A stretch of 64,000 bases of DNA, taken from the NCBI GenBank assembly GCA_944739405.2, contig OX123190.2, positions 18,946,807 to 19,010,806 on the forward strand, written 5' to 3'. Below, piece by piece: positions 11,531-22,457 of the stretch. A program made the position numbers and the translations under genes. This DNA is from Euclidia mi (Eukaryota; Arthropoda; Insecta; Lepidoptera; Erebidae). Each line of letters begins with the position of its first letter. Within the stretch, counting starts at the first letter, position 1. The notes beneath the pieces were generated by a model that was not told the DNA's origin, ran no database searches, and saw only the letters and a program-made list of their open reading frames with translations.

Positions 11531-11996
11531 TGTTACGAGCTGGGGTTCGACGATAAATTATAACTCACTATGCCAGAAAACTGAACTTTATTTACTACAC
11601 AAACACTAAGTATAACACTAGATACACACACTTAATTTTCACTTCACTAGTAAAACACACTATTCACACCACTAGAACAACACTAATAAAACACCACTAA
11701 ACACTTCCGAATTACTTCCTTCGCTTGATGTTGATCGCTTTCCGTATTCAATTGTTACTGTCCGGTCCGTTCGCTCCCGCTCTATTTATACTGGCCGGAT
11801 AACATCACTAGGCTTTTCGAGACGACTCACGATGTTTCTGGAAACGTGTAAGGTGTTTCTAGAATTGCGTAAATGTTCTATTTACACCTACGCCATCTAT
11901 TAGAGGATAGATGAAACAGCCTTAAACAACCGATACATCTAATCTCATGTAGTTCTCCCATCCACTGATAGATGGCGTTATTTTCAATTCGTAACA
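11531..11996 (-). mobile_element. solo LTR with 4-bp target duplication
   Basis: The 466-bp segment starts TGTTACGAG and ends TTCGTAACA, the TG...CA form of an LTR, and is flanked by GTAC on both sides (11527-11530, 11997-12000). Read on the minus strand it has TATAAATA at 11790-11783 and a poly(A) signal AATAAA near 11592-11587 in the right order for U3-R-U5. No gag or pol is nearby, so internal sequence has been lost by LTR-LTR recombination. A 4-bp duplication is common in Gypsy-type elements. Confidence 0.75.
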
Positions 11997-12284
11997 GTAC
12001 TCTCAGTAGAGAGTATCGGGACTATTTACTTTGCGCTTGTAAGATGGTCTACAAGTTCAAAGCGAAAAAGGAAAGTCGTTCCTTATTTATTTGGCTCTTA
12101 TATTTCTGTGTGTGTGCACATATTGACTACATTACGATCCACATTAATATTTTGTACTAATAATCTCTTTATTGTTACTGATAGTAATGTGTTTTGTGCA
12201 TTGAAAATGGAATATATTTAAATTATCCTATAGTCCAAAGATCTTCCAAAATAAGTATTTATTTTATACCTATATATTTTTTTA

Positions 12285-12515
12285 TAGACTCGCGCCTGTA
12301 TCCCCGAAGGGGTAGGCAGAGGTGTAATATTACACCCACATTTCGCCATGAATTTTTAGGTCCCACGTAATAGGGTGCGAGCCTATTACCGTACCGTGCT
12401 GCTACTGAGAATTTCCTAACGGAAAAACCCAATAACACTTTGCCCGACCTGGGAATCGAACCCGAGACCTCCCAATCCCACGCGCACATTTATGCCGCGA
12501 GACCAACGAGGCAGC
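12285..12515 (-). mobile_element. tRNA-derived SINE
   Basis: On the minus strand it starts TGCCTCGTTGGTCTCGCGGC (A-box-like) followed by the B box GGGTTCGATTCCC, then a body ending in CTACCCCTTCGGGGATACAG. Further copies lie at 22124-22384 and 43921-44180. The head keeps the spacing of a Pol III type 2 promoter. The 3' end matches the tail of the LINE at 28405. Confidence 0.75.
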
Positions 12516-13490
12516 AGAAATATTTATGTAGGTACATATTTCATTAAAATTGTCCTAAGCGTAGCATTAGCATTTCATTCTATTTCAGGTACGGAAGCCT
12601 GATAGTTGTCGCTGTGTGTTTTAATCTGTTCCTAAAAATAGATTCGATTGTGGATTAGCGGTTAAGCTTAATATAAACTGAAAACAAATGAGATAGAGTA
12701 ATTACTTATGTATGTTTGGCTCAATATTAAATGACTTATTAAAGAAATATTTATAATGCCCAAGCAGTGTGATATCTAAGCACAAACTTTTTTTTTTACT
12801 ATTATGAAGGAAAAGGATTACTTACCACAGGTTGTAATTACATAGGTATTGTGATTAATGTAAGAATTAACAGAATTCATCGCGATAAGGCAATTCTTCA
12901 GTATCTCCAGGTTTAGATACTGGTTTAAAATAAAATAAAAATTATTAGCGTTGACGCTGGATTGGTCTTTTAAAGTAGATATATTAACCAAATCACGATT
13001 TACGTTCATAATCATCGTTATTATCATCCTAGCGTGATCGCACTTGTATTCAAGATTTCTTGCCCTGAAGCCCAAGGTCCGCTTACTAGTCTAACCAGAT
13101 TTGACTGATTATCAGCGTTAAAATCTTGATCAGGGTCTCTGCTAAGCGGGAAAGAACATTTGAACGACTTCGATAAAACCGCGGTCAAAATTGAAATTTT
13201 GTTTCACGTAGCTTTCAATTAGTTACGCAAATATTAATAAAAAAAGCTCTTCTAAAAGAGATAGAAAACAACAGGTTTTTGATTCTTGTAGATCGTAATG
13301 TCATAACGTCGGCATCTCTATCTTACTTCTTTTAGGTTGTGCTACAGATCTGCACTACATGATTTCGAACTCTGCATCATGTATCTATTGATTTATCAGC
13401 TAGTTGTTTGCCCAATTATTGGGACCTTACTTTTATACTTTATTTTATGGTATGATAAAATGAATATGTATGTAATATTTTGTCTGCTAG
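12516..13490. other. Lis-1 intron, no distinct feature
   Basis: AT-rich with no exon. A diverged fragment of a dispersed repeat (GGTCCGCTTACTAGTCTAAC) is at 13076-13145; relatives are at 18486, 20265, 31370, 38960 and, reversed, 39430. Confidence 0.35.
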
Positions 13491-15681
13491 GTACTGCATC
13501 AAAACGTACAAGGGTCACCGCGAGTGGGTGCGCATGGTGCGCGTGTCGCCGGACGGCTCGCTGCTGGCGTCGTGCTCCAACGACCAGACCGTGCGCATCT
13601 GGAACGCTGACACCAACGAGTGCAAGGTACCCTATTACCTCCTTACACATCGCACATATGTATACAACGGACTCAAGCCAAAAGCAGCTGAGCGCATGAA
13701 CACGCTCGCTACCAAAAAAAAAACCTCAAAAGCATCTGAGTCCTCCCATAATCAACTGCTTTAGTATTGCCCTTATAAATCCTACCCCCACCAGAGACAC
13801 TCGTCTAGAAACGAATCCAGCCCCCTACAAAAGCATCCTGAATCCTGCCACGGTCAATTACTGTATCGTTTCGCGTGATATACCCTCAACCGGGGGAAAC
13901 CTCTTCCCCACATTCAGGGCCGAAACCAGTCACCATAGAAAAGCATCTGAATTCTTCCAAAGTCTAATGACGAGTGTTTCTTTTGATAAATCCTACCTTC
14001 ACCTAGAGCAAACCTCTCCCCCCGTCAAGGAGCGGATATAGCCCTATACAAAACCATCTAAAACCACCCATGATCAATTACTGTATCGTTTTCCTTTATA
14101 AATTGTACCCTCATCAAGGGTAAACCCCTCCCCCATCCGCAGCAGAAGCAGATCCAGTCCCCTTAAAAAGCATCTAAATTCTTCCAAAGACACATGACGT
14201 TAGGGTCCCACAAAATAAAATTCTGGAACACAGTCCGTCTCTCATTACAGCCTTTAGCAGTCCACTGCTGGCCTCAAGCCTGTCCTTATTTGCTCCACAA
14301 TAGTTTTGAGTCAATAGGTGGATTTGGCCTACTATACCGTGGCATAGGAACGATATGAAGTCCAGTTTGCTACCTCATTGTAAGATACTATTTGCTTCAT
14401 GTATTTTCCATAGTCGCCTCTTATGACTCCCAAGAATGTAAATGGAGTAGTGACACTGTGATTTCTTCCCGCTTTCTAACAAACAAAAATCCTGGATCCG
14501 ACATTGTAGAAGTGCACTCAACCGCAGTCTCGGTTAATCACGTGAAGGCCTTACCCTTTTCAACTAGAGTCCATCGGAGCGTGAAAATTCACCGGTCACT
14601 AAATCGATTACGGCGACTTTTGACACTTGTTTCCTGATTATTTATAAATAATCTCAATTTACCAGAGCACAGTTTTAGAATTTCATTTTTGTTATGACGA
14701 TGAACACATGTATCGTGTTTGAATGGAGCGGTGAAGTGCCCCATTCTTATTACATACAACATTGATAGCTCAAATCTCCCTGTAGAGTTAGAATGCTATT
14801 GAGTCGCAAATATCGGCTGGCCTCAATATGCGAATTATCCGTGGATTTGGAGATTAGAGATACACATTTGACATATTTTGTATAGAGCTTATGTCAAGTA
14901 TGCATCTCTAATCTTCAAATCTATGGGTAGATCCGATATTAAATTCAACGATGAAGCGAAGTCTGTGCTGAGTACTGTCGAGCAGTGGAGTGCGTAAGGC
15001 TGTATGACGTTTGTTGTGTGCGCAGATGGAGTTGCGCGAGCACGAGCACGTGGTGGAGTGCGTGTCGTGGGCGCCCGAGGCGGCGGCCGCGGCCGTCAAC
15101 GAGGCGGCCGGCCAGGACAACCGCCGCGCCAACCACGCCGGGCCCTTCCTCGCCAGCGGCTCCCGGGACAAGTCCGTAAAGGTAACCACACTGATACACT
15201 AGTACTACACTACCATGATGATCTTTGTTTGAACAGTATTGTAAGTACAATGTGTTTGTGTTGCAGATCTGGGACGTGAGCACGGGCCAGTGCCTGGCGA
15301 CGCTGGTGGGGCACGACAACTGGGTGCGCGGCGCCGCGTGGCACCCGGGGGGGCGGTACCTGCTGACGGCCTCCGACGACAAGACCCTGCGCGTGTGGGA
15401 CGTCGCGCACACGCGCTGTCTCAAGACGCTCTACGCGCACCAGCACTTCGCCACCAGCCTCGGTCCGACCTCCCTCACTCTCACTTATACACACACACAC
15501 ACACACACATGATGATGATCACAAAAAAAATATTTTGTTTTTAATTATGAGTAAATCTGTATTGTTACTGGAGCATCTGTATTAATGTATTTTCATTTTG
15601 TTTTCAGATTTCCACAGGAGCTTGCCATTCGTGATATCCGGCAGCGTCGATCAGACCGTCAAAGTTTGGGAGTGTCGCTAG
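13491..15681 (+). CDS. Lis-1: Lissencephaly-1 homolog, last four coding exons (WD40 dynein regulator)
   Basis: LIS1/PAFAH1B1 binds the cytoplasmic dynein motor and tunes its attachment to microtubules, acting in nuclear migration, mitosis and neuronal transport. Exons: 13491-13626, 15026-15181, 15267-15462, 15608-15681 (stop TAG 15679-15681); all introns are GT/AG and phases agree. They encode 186 residues, the C-terminal half of a protein of about 410: KTYKGHREWVRMVR, LASCSNDQTVRIWNAD, ELREHEHVVECVSWAPE, LASGSRDKSVKIWDVS, GHDNWVRG, ASDDKTLRVWDV, TLYAHQHFATSL, SGSVDQTVKVWECR. These are the last four WD40 blades with their GH...WD signatures. The LisH and coiled-coil N-terminus and first blades lie before the window. 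Exons are strongly GC-rich against AT-rich introns. The donor of the third exon (CTCG|GTCCGA) is weak, but the join restores GAT and the conserved frame. Identity is secure. Confidence 0.95.
13725..14205. repeat. diverged ~110-bp minisatellite in a Lis-1 intron
   Basis: Units open with AAAGCATCTGAAT-like sequence at about 13729, 13829, 13939, 14048 and 14167 and carry a TATAAATCCTACCCTCA-like middle and a CCTCTCCCCC-like block. Spacing is 100-119 bp, so roughly 4.5 imperfect copies. Confidence 0.6.
14240..14620. repeat. dispersed repeat fragment in Lis-1 intron
   Basis: CAGTCCACTGCTGGCCTCAA (14260) followed at 14408 by AGTCGCCTCTTATGACTCCC matches, in the same order, the repeat at 58905-59120 (CAGTCCACCGCTGGACTTGG, then CGGCTCTTACGACACCCATG) and the 44170-44310 copy. 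Confidence 0.5.
15487..15518. repeat. CA/TG microsatellite
   Basis: A (CA)n run of about ten units followed by ATGATGATG, 25 bp inside a 145-bp Lis-1 intron. Confidence 0.8.
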
Positions 15682-17580
15682 GAGCGTTGCCATTTTAGTA
15701 ACTTAAACTCACCGATGATATCCTTATCATTATTTTCGCGTTGTAGCTACAATGAGAACGATATACGCTGCTGTCAATATGGTCAATCATACTAGAGGGA
15801 CGGCCCGGCCCTCACGGTCTGCTCATTGTAGTTTTTCGTACACCTGACGATGCTATGTCCCTTTTACATCAAAATTGGCGAAATCTGTTGCCCCGATTCT
15901 CGTTACGTCTTCAACTTCTTCGGTTTAGATTAACACATTCCATTAAAGTGTAATGGCACATAGTTTCTGTATATTTTTAAGTTGAATTGAGTAATCCGAA
16001 TTTTGTAAAAATTTGGAGCGTTACGTTTATGGCGCAGTGACGTAGCATTCGTCATGTACCCCCTCGAAACGATGGAGTGAGGAGTGTAGCTGTGTGTTAT
16101 TACTTTCAATGTCCTGTTTTATTTTATAGTTATTGTTTATTCGTAAAACGTTTAGATATAAATTTTATTTGTTATAAATAAGTAATTTGATTTATTACCC
16201 AGCCAATCAGATTTTTGTACCTTGATTTCTTTGTTGTTAATTTTAGTTTTATGAAATTTGATATTGATAGTTATTCATGACAAGCATTCAGTAATGATTA
16301 GTGAACCCCGGCCCGGAGTCCCGCGTGGAGTGCACGTGGAGTGCACGTGGAGTGCACGTAAATGCTCCATCAAGTATATTGTACATAAGGCTTTAGATGT
16401 TTGTCTCAGCTCGATACGGTGTTCATTGCGTTAGTTAGCGCGCGCGCCAACAACGCTAATGAATATCTATGGAGACAACGGAACCGACACACAGCAAAGA
16501 TATTATATTATCATATGTAGCACTTTGTAGTTGAATTTTGTATCGATCGGTTTCTTAGGGACTTATTTTAAGTTTTGGCAATTCAAAACTTTAACTATAA
16601 GTTAGAGAGTTATATTTCAAAATTTTATTTATTTATATTGTCAGTGTCTATTTCCTTTGTCTCAAACAACAGTTTTGTTAAGTGTAGAGCATTGAATTGC
16701 TAAATGGGTAATTGTAATACAATTCACATTTTACATTATTATTCTAATCTGATTTTAAAGTTAAGTCGATTTCATTTATGTCATCATAATTATGTCTAAG
16801 TAAATTAATGTGTGATATAAACTTTAATTAAATACTTTGAATTACAGGCCTGTTTAAGGTAGCTAGATTGAAACAAAATCTTAATGGGAAGCCTTTTTAC
16901 TCGACTACGGCAAAGCCAAAAAAGGTTACAATATTCGCAGTCTGTATGTTTGTGTGTCCCGTATTACGTTGTTGTTGCAGCACCGATTCTGACGAGTATT
17001 CGTCGATTCCTCGCAGTGACGAGAACTATAGAGTACGTCGCCCGTAGTCGAGTTTTAGTTTTTAATTAAATAATATATATTATTACTATCAATAGTTATT
17101 TATTACATACGGAATAATTTTGTTGCCTGGTGTTGTAGAGGTTAGTTCGTAGAGTAGTTTGCGTAGGTACGCTCATATGTTAGAAACTGCCGTGTTTAGT
17201 GCATGACATAATGCAAGTGTACATTGCTTACAAAGTTTTGTGACAGCTGGTAACACCACGCTAATATAATAATAGTATTTACGGAGTTATCGCTCTTACA
17301 ATATGTCATTATTGCTTTTGTATTTCTAATCGAGATGTATGTATCGTGCGCCGCAGCTGTCAGTATAGATGAACTAGGATCTTATAAAGGATTGTATTCG
17401 CTTTGTTGGTGTAAAGTCGTAATACGCGGTACCAAGGAGATTGTAACTGTAGTGTTGTGGCGTATCCGTAGAGAGCGCTCGACCCAACGTGTCGCGCACG
17501 CGCACGCGCACGCGCACGCGGACATAACGTTATTGTAACAACTAAGTAGCAGCGATTTAATGTTTACGTTCATGTTCCGA
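15682..17580 (+). other. probable Lis-1 3' UTR and downstream flank
   Basis: There is no ORF of note. The sequence is free of recognisable transposons, unlike the rest of the window, which fits an exonic 3' UTR of up to 1.9 kb. It contains a three-copy 11-bp repeat (CGTGGAGTGCA) at 16324-16356 and a CACGCG run at 17495-17520. No clear AATAAA fixes the end; 17900-17905 is the first plausible one I see. Confidence 0.45.
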
Positions 17581-18580
17581 ATACATCACAATAGAATTTT
17601 CTAGTCATTCTTGTTATTTGCAATTCTCCTTCACACTACTCTTTTTTTAATTATAATATCAATTAATTTTAAAACTATGGGTCGGTCCATTTTTATTTGA
17701 AGGAAAGATGTATGTTACAGGGATTTTGTAAGAATGCAAAAATATTTTTATTTATAACATAAAAATACCTTGATAAGTACTTACATATTATTTTGTTATA
17801 ATTTAAATACAAAAGTTATGAGTAACCTTAAGGGCGGGTGTATAATAGTCTGCTACATATGTTAAATTAGAATAGAGTTAAATGGACAAAAAGAAAACAA
17901 ATAAAAATAACTAGATTGTACATGGAGCGCTCTCTACTATTACGCGTGCTATATTATCTTGGCATAGTCATATAATCTCTTTGAAACAAGGCAATCGCCT
18001 ATTATAAAGTAAATAATCAGCAGAACATATTATGTTCGTCATAAAATCGTTTGTATTACAATTTTAAGATAAGTATCTTGCACTTTTTAAAAATGTAATT
18101 ACCATAAGAATAATATCATCAACATAAGTTACATACTTGCAAAATTCTCTTGATACATTATTGCAAGAATATGCTAGATTTAACTTGATACAGATCGCTG
18201 ATGGCAATGTATTAATGGGACAGTTAGCAGGAGAATTTTGCAGTGACTCATCATAACTGCTGTAACTCGTCAAAATTAATTACCGAAACCTAAATAGATT
18301 TGGTTCGCGTTTCATGTAAATAAACAAGTATTTAATTTATTCCACAGTGTGTTTTTATTTAGTCATTCCATTCCATCTGTGTGTGGCGGTGATTGCTGGC
18401 ATTCAATAAGATAGCTAACGCCTACTAGTCGTCGTGTGTCTATTATATGAATTATATCTCCTCCATAAGAGCCAGCTCTAGCGTTATCCCAGTTAGAACC
18501 CAGGGTCCTCTTACTAGTCCGGATTTGACTGAAATTTCCACATACGGACTGTCTGACCGCAGTCCAAAGGAATAGCTTTA
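17581..18580. other. intergenic, AT-rich
   Basis: No gene. A dispersed repeat fragment (GCGTTATCCCAGTTAGAACC) is at 18480-18560. Confidence 0.35.
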
Positions 18581-19320
18581 GGGTTGAGCTACACCTATCA
18601 GCACCGCATCGCACTTTATGTTTCTATCCTTTTCTGTCACTTAGGACCGTCATTTACTAGAGCGAGAAAGAGAGAGGGAACGCTTCAGCACGCCGCGGAA
18701 TCGAAAAGGCGATCGGCAACACGGAAAAAATGCGATAGCATGCTGAGAGGCGACGGAATGCTGACGCGCGCGTCGGAATGCTTACGCGCGCTATAGCATG
18801 CTATAGCATCCTTTCGCCGCCGATCGCGTGCGAACGCGCGCTGACGCACGCTGGCGCGCGCGGCGGTGTGCTGCCGCGTGCTGGTGCTGATTCGTATAGA
18901 TTTTTCGAATTCGGTTTAGCTACATCTGTCAGCACAGCATCGCATTTGTTCCGCCTGTGCTTCAGCACGCTATAGCGTGCTGACGCGTGCTGCAGCACTC
19001 TATGGGTTGAGCTACACCTATCAGCACCGCATCGCACTTTCGTATGTTTCTATCCTTTTCTGTCACTTAGGATAGTCATTTACTAGAGCGAGAAAGAGAG
19101 AGGGAACGCCACAGCACGCCGCGGAATCGAAAAGGCGATCGGCAACACGGAAAAAATGCGATAGCATGCTGAGAGGCGACGGAACGCTGACGCGCGCGTC
19201 AGAATGCTTACGCGCGCTATAGCATGCTATAGCATCCTTTCGCCGCCAATCGCGTGCGAACGCGCGCGGCCGTGTGTTACCGCGAGCTGGTGCCGATTCG
19301 TATAGATTTGTCGAATTCTT
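18581..19320 (+). repeat. two direct copies of a ~310-bp GC-rich repeat with GGGTTGAGCTACACCT start
   Basis: Copy 1 (18581-18897) and copy 2 (19004-19317) both open GGGTTGAGCTACACCTATCA and run almost identically. A third copy of just the opening is at 19791. After the opening comes a block crowded with GCGTGCT/AGCACGC-type motifs, often about 10 bp apart (one helical turn). A run of such motifs near transposon ends often marks transposase binding sites. Confidence 0.7.
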
Positions 19321-19790
19321 TTCTATTTACTCTTGTTATTTTGCATTTCTTGCAAAATACCCGCTATTACTACTGCTCACTCTTCAGCTGTGCTATCCAT
19401 TTCGAACTTGAAACTATACTGTGACCAAAACAAATGTCAAAAGAACGCGGCGGAATGCTTCAGCACGCTATAGCACGCTGACGCGGCGTTCGCATTCCGC
19501 AGCACACAAATACGATCGCAGGCTATGGAGTGCTGCAGCACGCGTCAGCACGCTATAGCGTGCTAAAGCACAGGCGGAACAAATGCGATTCCGTGCTGCG
19601 GAATGCGAACGCACGCGTCAGCGTGCTATTGCGTGCTGAAGCATTCCGCCGCGTTCTTTTGACACTTGTTTTGGTCACAGTATGCAGTATAGTTTCAAGT
19701 TCGAAATGGATAGCACAGCTGAAGAGAGAGCAGTAGTAATAGCGTGCATTTTGCAAGAAATGCAAAATAACAAGAGTAAAAAGAAAAGAA
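19316..19790. repeat. large palindrome (about 190-bp arms, 90-bp spacer)
   Basis: Left arm 19316-19503 is the reverse complement of right arm 19594-19790 with about 95 percent match by eye (for example CTTGTTATTTTGCATTTCTT on the left, AAGAAATGCAAAATAACAAG on the right). A few short indels separate them. Each arm holds the start of a transposase-like frame and the GC-rich motif block. Confidence 0.8.
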
Positions 19791-19792
19791 GG
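19706..19792 (+). pseudogene. PIF/Harbinger-like transposase, N-terminal scrap
   Basis: ATG at 19706 opens MDSTAEERAVVIACILQEMQ, then NNKSKKKRR, 29 codons before the frame runs into the repeated GGGTTGAGCTAC end. An acidic/hydrophobic start followed by a KKKRR run is how insect HARBI1-like proteins begin. A mutated copy is in the left palindrome arm. The catalytic domain is absent. Evidence is short, so the family call is tentative. Confidence 0.35.
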
Positions 19793-20264
19793 GTTGAGCT
19801 ACATCTATCAGCACCGCATCGCACTTTGTCATGTTTCTATCCTTTTTTTCAGATTTTATTACACTATGGCTATGGTTAAAGTTGTAGGGGTTTGAACGTG
19901 GCCGCGCCATTGAAACGCTCCGAACCGCGCGGCCACTAGAGATGTGCCGACTCGGGATAAACCCAACTCGAGTTATCCCGAGTTAAAATGTAAGTAACTC
20001 GAGTTCAACTCGAGTTGCGCAACTCGAGTTAGAAGTTCTTTAAATACTAAAAAAAGAAGTATGTTTCGTAATAAATACGTGTTGGGACAGATGTTATTAT
20101 TAGGTACCTACTAAACATAAAAATGATGATCATGGCCGTAGACGGTGATGTAATTAAATTTAATTAAACGCTTTCGAAAGTAGAAAACTCGCACCACCTT
20201 ATATGTAAGTACCTACCTACATAAAACCTTCCGCACCCACTATGACGACTCTCATCATCCTCTT

Positions 20265-20420
20265 AGCGTTATCCCAGTTTCAATCTAGGGCCCGCTTACT
20301 ACTCTAACTGGATTTGGCTGAATATTAGCTTTTCCACGGAGCGACTGTCTGTCTGACCTGCGCAACCCGAATGGATAGCGATATTCCCTGGTTTAGACTA
20401 GTGTCAGTTTATTTTAGAAG
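20265..20420. repeat. dispersed repeat (GTTATCCCAGT family)
   Basis: CGTTATCCCAGTTTCAATCT through GACTGTCTGTCTGACCTGCG to GGTTTAGACTAGTGTCAGTT. The same order is seen at 38950-39110 and 31365-31500, and reversed at 39428-39565. Confidence 0.55.
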
Positions 20421-20549
20421 GTACTGACGCCCTGTAACGATTGTCAAAGATCTTCATGACGACCGGGACCGACGGCTTAACGTGCTCTCCAAGGCACGGG
20501 ACAACCGAAAATTAACATTTCAATACGCACATAACTCCGGAAAGTCATT

Positions 20550-20632
20550 GGTGCGCGCCGTAGATTCAAACCCGATACCCTCTGCATGGCAGTCTGTTGG
20601 TATCTCCACTAGGCTATCGCTGCCTATGACGA
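20550..20632 (-). mobile_element. tRNA-derived SINE head, truncated
   Basis: On the minus strand: GCGATAGCCTAGTGGAGATA (A box) and GGGTTTGAATC (B box). Same head family as the full copy at 48048. Confidence 0.55.
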
Positions 20633-20789
20633 CTCTATATTTCATAAATTGGTTGAACGTTAACGTCCAGAAAATTATTTCTTGTTTTATGAACTTGGAA
20701 TAATTCAAATAAAAAATCTAAATCAAGTCAATACATGGACGTACCCAGGAGGGGAAGGACTTTGTATCATATACACCGTCCTACGTCCG

Positions 20790-21119
20790 CAGGGCCGTGC
20801 CGACCCAATCCAGCGCCTGTGTGCGAAATCTATGAAGCGCCTGTGCAGTGGTGCAGTGGCGTAGGCTAGTTTGGGTGGCACCCGGAAGTTGGCGGATGAC
20901 CTTTTTTTTTTTAGTCGATCCCTTACAATTTTTGGATGGGTGGCACTCGGGGTGGAACGCCACGCCGCGCCGGCGGCCCTTCCTCTGTGAAGCGCCTTTT
21001 TTGGCATCCTTTTTGCAAAATAACTGTTATAATTAACACATATCTCGGCGCGCGGCGCCCCTGTCACCCTGGCGCCTGTGTGCGCCGCGCACATTGCACA
21101 TAGGGACTGTTCGGCCCTG
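20790..21119. mobile_element. hAT MITE nested in a hAT element
   Basis: TACGTCCG is duplicated on both sides (20782-20789, 21120-21127) around ends CAGGGCCG...CGGCCCTG. It is 330 bp and GC-rich with no transposase. The CAGGGCCG end differs from the host element, so this is a separate hAT lineage that jumped in later. Confidence 0.8.
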
Positions 21120-22014
21120 TACGTCCGTTAGTATAGGGATACTATCAGTGCTATATATATAGTGTTGTCGGTAGTAGTTCTTATTTTGATATACAATGCG
21201 ATGGCATATCTTCGCGTCCGATGACCTTAAGACCAGAGAATATGTCGTCGCTTATTGTCACCAGAAGGCCCAATAATATTCAGAAGGTATTGTTGAGAGC
21301 TATGATTGTAATATCCCAGCGAGATCGAATTAGAATTTGTGCTATTTTCTCTGGATAGACAAGCTGAAGTAGCAGTGGGCGGAGCACATGGCTCGAAGAT
21401 CCGACGCTCGTTGAGGCTGGAAGGTTCTGGAGTTATGTCCGGCGTGGTCATGTATCTAGACGACACAACATAGATAGAATACCACCCAGTTGCGGACGCA
21501 TCAAAATAAATACCTACGGGGAGGCCTACATTCAACAGTGATTGAGATGATTAACTGTTAACAATGCGCAGTGCAGTTATTTCTCTCTCTAGGTGCTCTC
21601 TACCTGCCCTATTCAGATTCTTTACCATCTTCATTAGAGGCGAGATTCTGCAAAGGTCAATCACTAATGCTTGCTCTTTTACTGTAGCATTACTGCTCAG
21701 ATAATTTAAATTATAGTAGCAAAATCATTAAATCCATGACGGCACTATCCGAATTTAATGAATTAGCATTAGCTACATGTAAATTCATTATAAGTTTTGG
21801 GTATTGGCGTCCAGTGTATGGAGTCACGTGTGGCGTACTCGACGAAGACCACGCAACCTTGCTCTTTGATTTCTTCACCGGGCACAACTCGAGTCAGAGA
21901 GGTACAACTCGAGCTGACTCGAATTATGCGTAACTCGAGTTGACACATCACTAGCGGCCACGGAAATCTTTAAAACTAAGCATTGCAGAGAACTGAAACA
22001 TTGGTAAGTAACAG

Positions 22015-22110
22015 ATTGAACGGACAGCGCCGTTCCGGGAATCGAAACCGGGACCTCCGATCAGCAGACGCATACGCTATCCGCTGGACCACGGAGACAG
22101 TCGATCAATA
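22015..22110 (-). mobile_element. degenerate tRNA-like SINE head
   Basis: The minus strand reads CTCCGTGGTCCAGCGGATAG then GGTCCCGGTTTCGATTCCCG. A and B boxes are visible, but the T stem carries a mismatch and the loop an extra base, so I call it a SINE relic, not a tRNA gene. Confidence 0.5.
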
Positions 22111-22123
22111 CTTTTATTGTGCA

Positions 22124-22384
22124 CATACATACATATCGTCACGCCTTTTATCCCCGAAGGGGTAAGCAGAGGTGTATTTCTACACCCACTTTTCGCCAGA
22201 TATACTTTAGTCCCACGTAATAAGGGGCGAGCCTATTGCCGTACCGGGCACATTTCCAGACTCCGTTCTGCTACTGAGAATTTCGTGACAGAAAAACCCA
22301 ATAACACTGCCCGACCCAGGAATCGAACCCGGGACCTCCCGATCCCACGCGCACATTTATGCCGCGAGACCAACGAGGCAGTCG
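22124..22384 (-). mobile_element. full-length tRNA-derived SINE with target duplication
   Basis: The 9-bp duplication TATTGTGCA is at 22115-22123 and 22385-22393. On the minus strand it has head TGCCTCGTTGGTCTCGCGGC, B box GGGTTCGATTCC, body CTCAGTAGCAGAACGGAG, tail CTTACCCCTTCGGGGATAAA and a short (TATG)n end. The best preserved copy of the family in the window. Confidence 0.85.
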
Positions 22385-22457
22385 TATTGTGCAATAGTGT
22401 TTAATACCTGAAACACTTGGATGGTGGATCCGGCCAAGTTTCATTTCATTACTACTT

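Larger units (their letters stand above)
19937..21953. mobile_element. 2.0 kb non-autonomous hAT element
   Basis: The 8-bp duplication GCGGCCAC (19929-19936, 21954-21961) flanks ends TAGAGATGTGCCGACTCG and, reversed, TAGTGATGTGTCAACTCG. An 8-bp duplication with a TAG-type end is hAT. ACTCGAGTT palindromes crowd both ends (19968-20032 and 21887-21943). There is no transposase. The interior holds other repeats, including a second hAT MITE at 20790. Confidence 0.8.

Noticed and set aside
13337..15544. Antisense and frame-shifted ORFs over the Lis-1 exons (for example 14945-15424 minus, 15290-15544 plus)
   Set aside because: They are shadows of GC-rich WD40 exons; only the spliced frame gives conserved blades.
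20723..21094. 123-codon minus ORF in the nested hAT MITE
   Set aside because: It crosses the MITE border and has no family resemblance; GC-rich chance frame.
22015..22110. Functional tRNA gene
   Set aside because: A and B boxes are present but the T-loop has an extra base and the T stem a mismatch, and similar heads nearby belong to SINEs.
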